A DNA stretch of 64,000 nucleotides. Source: Primula veris (lineage: Eukaryota > Streptophyta > Magnoliopsida > Ericales > Primulaceae). Shown one piece after another: positions 56,500-64,000 of this stretch. The stretch spans positions 19,022,258 to 19,086,257 of the forward strand of contig OY821747.1 in assembly GCA_963682055.1 (NCBI GenBank), in the 5' to 3' direction. A program made the position numbers and the translations under genes. Under the pieces are notes generated by a model. The model saw only the letters and a list, made by a program, of their open reading frames with translations, made no database searches and was not told the origin of the DNA. How positions within the stretch are numbered: position 1 is the stretch's first letter; each line of letters begins with the position of its first letter.

Positions 56500-59400
56500 C
56501 CCCTTTAAGACGGATCTTGCCCTAAAGATCGTTAAATTGATTCAACATGCGTTTGAAATTTTTACAAGTTGGTTCGTCTTTCATTTGACCACACCACTGT
56601 ACTAATACCTCATCCCACAAACGATTACCCCTTTTCTTCTCCCTTATGATTACGATCTTTATTGGAGTTGGTTTGATTCGTCCATTCAGATCTGAAACTG
56701 GTAATTCAGGTTAAACATTCCATTTGTCCTTTATTTGCAGTTTTAATTGTGAAATATAAAATACACGATGTATTTCACTTGATTGTGGTAGATCCAAACG
56801 ATAAGCTACTGACCCAATTTTTTATGTTATTTTATAAGGTCCATAAAATCTTGGTGCAAGGTTTTGATTTCTCATTGGTACCACGCTTTGTTGACGATAT
56901 GGCTGTAATTTAAGGTATACACATTCACCCACCTTGTAACTTTTATCCACCTCTTAAGATCTGCATTTTGTTTCATCCTATTTTGTGCTTGTAAATATTT
57001 TTTTTTAGACAGGACAAAACCTCATCTTTCTCCTTTAATAATTCATTAAGGTTAGGTTTAACTTTTTTGGATATTAGGTAGTGACAAATCTTAGGTGCTT
57101 CATATCCGTAAAGGGCTTTGAAAGGGCTCATTTTGGTTGTTGCATGTAGGATAGAATTGTACCAATACTCAGCCAAATAAATCCACTTTAACCATTTTTT
57201 AGGATAGTCATAAGTATAACATCTCAGATAAGTCTCTAAGGATTTGTTAACGTACAATTTCAGTTTACCCATCAGTTTGGAGATGGAAAGTTGTACTAAA
57301 AAGTAATTTTGTCTCTAAAAGTTTAAATAACTCTCTCCAAAATTCACTTGTAAATAAAGCATCTCTATGTGACACAATCTTCTTTGGTAATTCATGTAGC
57401 CTAAATATCTCTTTCAAAAAATGGCTGGCAAAATCAGAGGCCGTAAATGGATGTTTTAATGGTATAAAATGTGCATATTTGGTAAGTCTATCCACCACCA
57501 TCCAAATATAGTTGTAAGCCTTAGATACAGGTAACCCATTAATGAAATCCTTGCTTATTTCAGACCAAATTGTTTCTGACATTGGTAAAGGTTGTAGAAG
57601 TCCATAAGAATTAGTCTTTCCATATTTGCACCTTTTTCAAATATCACTTGAATTCACAAACTTTTTTAAATCATTTTTCATTCCAGGCCAAAAAACTTCT
57701 TTATATGCATGAGAAATGGTTTTTTGTACTCCAATATGACCAGATGTTGGATCAGAATGTAAAATGTCCATTATTTTATTTTTTAAACCATGGTCATTAG
57801 GAATGTACATTCTTTCTTTGTAAAAAAGCATGTTGTTAATCCATTTATAAAAAGTAGCTGACAAATTTTCTTTTGAAATACCTTGGTTGATCTCACCTAT
57901 TTTTCTATCTTTAGAATAACATTATGTAATTTCATTTTTAAGTTCAGAAATAGGACTTGTTACTAGAAAAGAATTTAAATTATGTTCCTCATCTATTCTA
58001 GAAAGAGCATCTGTTGCCTTGTTTTTAAAATTGTACCCTAATAATTTTGAAAGCCATTTTTGTTGAGCTGGAGTGCCTATCTTTTGCTCTAATAAATATT
58101 TCAAACTCTAGTGATCAGTGTTAACTATAAATTCATTACCAAAAATATAAGGCCTCCATTTTTGAATAGATTGTACCAAGGCATACAACTCTTTTTCACA
58201 AGTAGAAAAACTCAACATTTTTTCTTTTAAAGATTTGCTATAGAATACTATTGGTCTTCCCTCTTGCTGTAGAACTGCTCCAATTCGATTTCCAGATGTA
58301 TCACATTCAATAACAATTTTTTTGCTAAAATCTGGTAAAGTTAGGACATGTGGGGTAGTGACAGCCAATTTTGAGTTATGAAAAGTAATTTCTGCATCAG
58401 CAGACCAATAAAAAGCATCTTTCTTTAATAAATTAGTCAGTGCACTTGCTATTCCCCCATAATTTTTTATAAATCTTCTGTATTAACCAGTTAATCCCAA
58501 GAACACTCTTAACCCTTTAATATTTTTTGGAGTTGGCCAACTTAACATACTTTGTATTTTTGATGGATCGACTTTAACTCCATTTTGAGAAGTTAAGTGT
58601 CCCAAGTAATCAATTTCTTGTTGATAGAGTTTACATTTTGACATTTTAGCATAAAATTGATTCACTGTCAGTATTTGTACGGTTATTTTTAAGTGTTCTT
58701 TATGTTCTTCTTTAGATTTACTGTATATTAGGATATCATTAAAAAACACCAACACAAACTTCCTTAAGTAAAGCTTAAACATAGCATTCATGGCACTCTG
58801 AAAAGTGTCAGGAGCATTAGTTAGGTCAAATGACATTACCAAAAATTCATATTGACCCTCATGAGTTCTAAAAACTATTTTTGCTATATCCACTTTATTC
58901 ATTCTTATCTAATGGTACCCAGATCTTAAATCTAATTTAGAAAAAAATGACTGCTCCATTTAACTCATCTAGTAACTCATCTACCACTGGTATTGGAAAT
59001 TTATCGTTAACAGTAACTTGATTCAAACTCTATAATCCACACACATTCTCCATGATCCATCAACTTTCTTGACTAATATATCTGGTGATGAAAAAGGTGA
59101 CTGGATGGGCGTATAAACTCATTTTTCAGCAAATCATTGACTATTTTTTCTATCTCTGATTTTTAGAAATAAGGGTATATATATGGTCTAACAGATATTG
59201 GGTTTGTACCATTTTCTAATTCAATTTTATGCTCTATTCCCCTTTCAGGTGGTAGAGATTTTGGTTTAGCAAAGACATCATCAAAGTCACGGGTCAATTA
59301 TTTTGGTTTAAGAAATTTCTTCTGCTTCTACTGCATAAAGCTGAAAGATAAGTCCGTTTTCCTTTGTTATTTTGCCTTCCCAATAGTTTAACTCTGAAAT

Positions 59401-60990
59401 TTCACTTTGATTTTTGATACCCTTTAAACAGATTAATTCATTCTAATTATAAAAAGACATGGTCAAAATTTTAAAAGTACAATTTATTTGACCTAAAAAA
59501 CTTAGTCACTGGACACCTAACACCATATCATAACCAATTAAGGGTAAAATTAAGCAATTGGTTGTAAATTTATGGTTTTGAATCTTTAAGTTCATATTTT
59601 GTCACATACTCTCACTCACTAAACTTTCTCCATTAGCCACTTTAACACTCATTGTTTGGTTTTTAATCACTGGTAATTTCAGTTTATTAACCCACTTTGG
59701 ATCTAAAAAATTGTGTGTACTACCAAAATTCCAATATTTTGCCCATTAATTTTACCAAAAAATATAAGTGAAGAAGAATTAACACCCCCTGTAATTGCTT
59801 GTAAGGTTATTTCTAGTCGATTATCACCATTATCAGTGTCAGATTCTTCCTATAATTCAGTTTCAATTCCTTCCCCATCATTAACATACTGATTTTGAAG
59901 TAAAAATATTTTAGACTTAATACAAACATGACCCCTCACCCACTTCTCATCACAATTGTAACATAAATTCTTCATTCTTTTATACTCCATTTCATTAGGT
60001 GTTAATCTTTTAATTGGTGGCAAATTAGAATTTGAAACAGAAATTTACACTTTAGTGTCTGGGTTTTGAGAATTTGGATTAAATTTATTATACCCTACAT
60101 AAGGTTTATTGGCATTTTTCCTTTCCAACATTAATTTTTGTTCTTGATATGTTGCTATAGCATAGCCAATCTCAATGATTTTAGAAAATTGCATTTTAAC
60201 CATTAAACCAATTTCATCTTTTAAGCCACTCACAAAATAAGTTAATTTATGATTTTTACTTAAATACTTAATTCTGTTAGAAATTAATTCAAACTCTCCC
60301 TTATAATCCTTAACAGAATGTGATTGTTTTAACTTTATTAATGAATCTAAAGTATTTTCATGAAGATTATTAGAAAACCTTCTTATAACTTATTCTGTAA
60401 ATTCTTCCCAGGTTGTGAGTAGGCCTGTTTGTTCTTGATTCTGGTACCAAATTAAAGCATTGTCTTCAAAATGTAAATTAGCAATCATTATCTTTTGATT
60501 TTCTGGTGTGTGATATTAAAGAATTGATTAGCCTTATAAACCCATTCCATACATTTTTCACCAAAAAATCTGGGGAAATCAAGCCTCACTATTCTAATAT
60601 TAAAAAAGTTTTGATCAGATACTGTATTTTGAAGGCCTTCATCAATACAGTTTTTGAAATTTGGCGATCGAGGTGCGCTTGATCATCCAACCTCTACCTC
60701 CCTGTTTTTGGTTTGATTTTGAGATTCTCTTAATTGCAGTAATTGGACATTCATTTGTGCCATCAAATTTTGTAATTGATCAATTTTCTGGCCAGTTGTC
60801 AGAGGAATTTGATTTTCTGGTTGTAATAATGGTTGATTGGTTTCCGTAAACGGTGCGGAACTTGGTTGTGGTTGTTGTGATGCTTGAGCGCATTTCCCAA
60901 ACATGGAAATCAACTGCTCTGATACCAATTTGTAGTATTCAGATAATTGAATTGTCGGAATTGGAACAAAAATGAACAAACACACTTGAT
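56500..60990 (-). pseudogene. gag-pol remains of the chromovirus-like element
   Basis: From right to left: a gag start (60985-60683, Gln-rich with IDQLQNLMAQMNVQLLQLRE), gag pieces to about 60045, a protease region too decayed to read, RT (58902-58483: FLVMSFDLTNAPDTFQSAMN, FFNDILIYSKSKEEHKEHL), RNase H (58368-58108: IVFYSKSLKEKMLSFSTCEK), integrase zinc region (near 57700: GHIGVQKTISHAYKEVFWPG), integrase core (57582-56973: DFINGLPVSKAYNYIWMVVD), and a chromodomain-like trace near 56570-56640 (GNRLWDEVLVQWCG). The RT signature has Asn where the family has the first catalytic Asp. Many stops confirm it is dead. Confidence 0.85.
60914..60930 (-). other. primer binding site (initiator tRNA-Met)
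   Basis: The minus strand reads TGGTATCAGAGCAGTTG directly after the 5' LTR. TGGTATCAGAGC is the classic plant tRNA-iMet complement. Confidence 0.9.
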
Positions 60991-61362
60991 TTAATATTTC
61001 AGATATCCTTCAACTGTTACAAAAACAAACTATATATAGTAATTGGAAACTATTTAAACTACAGGCAGTTATTCAGTAGTTTATTAACTGCTTGATCTAT
61101 ACCGTTGATCACATGCTACGTGGCATTATCCAGATGCAATATATCCTGATTAATCATACGGTTCTAAACTAATTTTGTCCTCTAATGGTTCAAATTATTA
61201 CATAGTAAAATAAACACAATAATACACAATAATACACAATTAAACAATAATACAGACATAAGTCGTCTTCCTCTCTCTCTCTAGCTTCACACCGCCTCCC
61301 ATGGCGAATTAGGGTTTCATTATTAGGCTATTAACGAGTAGAAGAGATAGTGTCCCATCACA
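60931..61362 (-). repeat. 5' LTR of the chromovirus-like element
   Basis: 432 bp, a clear match to 56075-56491 with scattered differences and small indels, including a duplicated AATACACAAT block. Confidence 0.9.
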
Positions 61363-62095
61363 GATTAAGCGGTGCGGTTTCTTTCTATGAGCTTTTTATG
61401 AGCTGGTACTCTCTCTCTTGAATGTTAGTGAGTGTGTGAATTTGTTGTGAATTGGTGAGTTTGGTTGAGCGGTGGGCACTTATTTATACTAGGTGAGAGG
61501 ATCAGGATAAATGCAGAGGTTACGATTTTTCAATTATGACCCACCATAATTGCGGAGGTTACACAATCAATTCTGAAACCGACATATTAACTTCGTCATT
61601 ATCGCAATAATGGATATCAGTTACATACGTTACAGAATTTTGAGGATTAACTCTATAATAAATACAAAATTTAACATACCACACAATTCGTACCGAACTA
61701 GTACCTCGTACTGCCGTACCAAAACCTTCGACCCGGCCCGGCCCACACACACATGTGTATGGACTTGCTACCCAATAATAGATTTAATCAATTAAACTCA
61801 TAAGAGTAGAAATTGTGTATAAACTATTATTTGAGACTCTTTCTTCTCAATGTGGAATAAATCCCACAAATATTTTTTTTACTTCCCACTTGAAAGTTAC
61901 CTCAAGATGGAATTTTAGAAGCCAATTTCTATTCACACCGCTAACCCGTTTTGCGCGTGTAATATACCATTTCGAAGCTTGTCGTATGTACTTGACAAAA
62001 CTTATGTGGATGGACCCAAACATTAAGTGTACACCACTTAACCATTGGCTCATAGTCAGTTCATCAACAAGGTAAAACCATGTTAAATTTCAACA
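61363..62095 (-). repeat. 3' LTR of a Ty1/copia element, probably split by the chromovirus-like insertion
   Basis: The inner end TTTCAACA is at 62095. Its neighbour GTCCCCCAC reads GTGGGGGAC on the minus strand, a polypurine tract. A minus-strand TATAAATA box at 61480-61487 is the likely LTR promoter. No outer TG end appears before the GATTA insertion point at 61363, so the LTR likely continues left of 56075, probably to about 56024 or 56053 where TG starts occur. That continuation is inference. Confidence 0.55.
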
Positions 62096-62647
62096 GTCCC
62101 CCACATGAATGCAATTGGCTGACGTGCAACATGCAATCTAAATGCAATTAAGAGTACCACGAAGAATCGTTGTATCTGGTAAGATAGCTTGTGCTTTGAA
62201 ACCCCCATATTGAAATACTATCGGATATGATTGCCAAAAGGGTAGACGCGGTGCTTTTAACCATTCGGCGTTTGTTGCATACCAAGACAACGGTACTCAT
62301 GTAACTTTTCCTTTACCTCACTATTTGGCTCTCTGGTTTTGTCCATTTTGGTCGTCGCCTTGGTAGTTTTATTGAGCGCTCTAGAGGATTAGCCCTTAAA
62401 CTTCTCATAGTAGCGGCCTCTACACACTTGATATAGGTAATCTCAAGTCAAATGTATCATGTCATACCCCACTCGTATCCACGAGATACTTGGATCTTAA
62501 TAAGTCTCAATGCTTCACCTTCAATGGAACAAGTCTATCACTCTTTCATCATAGGAATGGGCAGGAAACTCATATTTCCAAGTGTTTTGTTCGGTCACCC
62601 CCTACAATTCGGTTGTCCCATTGAACCTGCAAATTGGGTTTTCCAAT
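62096..62647. other. copia region between pol and the 3' LTR
   Basis: About 550 bases between the pol stop and the polypurine tract, without a recognisable ORF. This is a typical untranslated tail. Confidence 0.5.
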
Positions 62648-64000
62648 TCAGGTTGGGTTGCCATCATGTTGGGTAACCAATGTCATGGGCTTCAGGCCAT
62701 ACCCCTCGACGAAGATTCAACTAGTTCTTTAGTTAAGCCTTTTGTTAATGGGTCCATAATATTATCCTTAGACCTCACAAAGTCTATGGATACAACACCA
62801 ATTGCTAGCAAATTTCCTTACGGATCTATGTCTCCGATGCATATGTCGGGACTTCCCATTATACATTGTACTCTATGCCCGTCTAATGGCTGACTGACTA
62901 TCGCAGTGCACGCTTATAGCGGGAACAGGTTGGGCTATAGTGGAATATATTCCAGAAAGTTTCTTAGTCATTCGGCTTCCTCAGTCGCCAGGTCCAACGC
63001 TATGAACTCAGACTCCATAGTCGACCTGGAAATAACTGTCTATTTTGAGGATTTCCACGAAACCACATCCCCTCATAGTACAAACACATATCCACTCATG
63101 AACTTTGTACTATTGGAGTCAGATATCCAGTTTGTATCAGAATAACTTTCTAGTACCGTTGGATATCTCGTATAGTGTAGACCATAATCCGATGTATACC
63201 ACATGTACCTGAGTAACTTGATTATGGCCTTCAAGTGATCAACACTTGGATTACTCGTATGCCTACTCAGTCTACTCACTGTGTTGGCAATGTCAGGTGT
63301 ACAATTCATGAGGTACATGACACTGTCTATGATATGAGAATATTCATGTTGTCGCACACCCTCGTCAAGATTCTTCTTGAGATGTGGCAGAACTTCTATC
63401 GGTGTTCGGGCAATTGCCTCACCACCGGGATCGAACTTGTTAAGCACTTGCCTAACATAGTGTGATTGGGAGAGAGCATAGCCATATAACGTTTTAGTTA
63501 TTTTCGTACCTAAAATCACATCAGCAACACCCATGTCCTTCATGTTGAAGTTTCTCGACAACATGTTCTTCGTAGCCTTGATGTTATCTTTGCTACCAAT
63601 GATAATCATGTATCTAAATAAAGGCAGACTATCACATGGTCGTTTCCACCTCCTTTCACATAGACGCATTTATCACGTTCATTGATACGAAACCCGTTTG
63701 AGTACATTACGCTATCAAACTTTTTGTGCCATTGTTTAGGTGCTTAATTCAGTCCATACAAGGACTTAACCAAATTGCACACTTTTCCCTATTTACCCGA
63801 AACCACAAACCCTTCAGGTTGTTCCATGTAAATTTACTCTTATAAATCTCCATTTAGAAAGGTTGTTTTTACATCCATTTGATGTATCTCAAGATTAAAC
63901 AACGTCACAAAGGCAATGATTAATCTAATCGACGTTTTTCCTCGATACAGGTGCATAGGTGTCGAAATAATCAGCACCTTATGTTTGTCTATATCTTTTA
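62648..64000 (-). pseudogene. Ty1/copia pol (RT and RNase H), decayed, runs off the window
   Basis: The minus strand reads [96 protein letters not shown] and [20 protein letters not shown] (63669-63073). Further remnants continue to the stop at 62648-62650. This is the order of copia reverse transcriptase and RNase H. There is a frame break near 63072 and another near 63670. Upstream RT, integrase, protease and gag would lie right of 64000. Confidence 0.85.

Larger units (their letters stand above)
56075..61362 (-). mobile_element. degenerate Ty3/gypsy retrotransposon, chromovirus-like
   Basis: LTRs at 56075-56491 and 60931-61362 begin TGTAGTATTCAGATAATTG and end CATAACA and CATCACA. GATTA flanks both sides (56070-56074 and 61363-61367). 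On the minus strand the 5' LTR is followed by a PBS TGGTATCAGAGCAGTTG, the complement of initiator tRNA-Met. AAAGGGGGAGGAATT precedes the 3' LTR as a polypurine tract. Gag and pol between them are full of stops and frame changes, so it cannot move on its own. The LTRs differ visibly more than those of the Tat element, so it is older. Confidence 0.9.

Overview
The window is nuclear DNA of a flowering plant, most likely a eudicot. The evidence is spliced plant-type genes (a NAC transcription factor and a plant-type glycerophosphodiester phosphodiesterase), AT-rich intergenic DNA, and dense nested plant transposons (Ty3/gypsy Tat and chromodomain lineages, Ty1/copia, MULE, PIF/Harbinger, hAT, MITEs). 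I cannot name the species.

Layout. 1-5677: the 3' part of a plus-strand LTR retrotransposon. It carries five small coiled-coil genes on the opposite strand, each with its own TATA-like box. 5678-11100: AT-rich DNA with a (TA)n tract, a MITE, a small hAT-like element and local duplications. 11264-14513: a six-exon GDPD gene that looks intact (378 aa). 15647-16720: a foldback element. 16810-21620: a degenerate MULE with a FAR1-type transposase, itself split by a TA-flanked MITE. 22980-26700: a block of A/K-rich repeats and TGTATTGTGTATG minisatellite around a MULE-like fragment. 27007-28348: a three-exon NAC gene (260 aa).

29362-42587: a PIF/Harbinger element (matching TIRs, TAA duplication) that was split by a nearly intact 11-kb Tat-lineage retrotransposon (29432-40421; 685-bp LTRs about 98% identical; GGTGG duplication). 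The retroelement encodes gag-pol on the minus strand. On the plus strand it has a three-exon gene for an 855-aa protein with its own TATA box; a five-copy 76-bp repeat lies between the two convergent units. 42885-48601: a MULE carrying a plant-mobile-domain gene and a transposase-OTU protease fusion, both broken by frameshifts. 50621-53809: a two-exon gene on the minus strand for a small basic protein. 54150-55940: nested inverted-repeat elements. 56075-61362: a degenerate Ty3/gypsy element (GATTA duplication, initiator-Met PBS). It appears to sit inside the LTR of a Ty1/copia element that runs off the right edge.

Only three loci look like host genes: GDPD, NAC and the small two-exon gene. 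The rest is layered transposon insertion. The most unusual biology is that two retrotransposons both carry opposite-strand, promoter-equipped genes between pol and the 3' LTR. All family calls are from reading the sequence; no database search was run.
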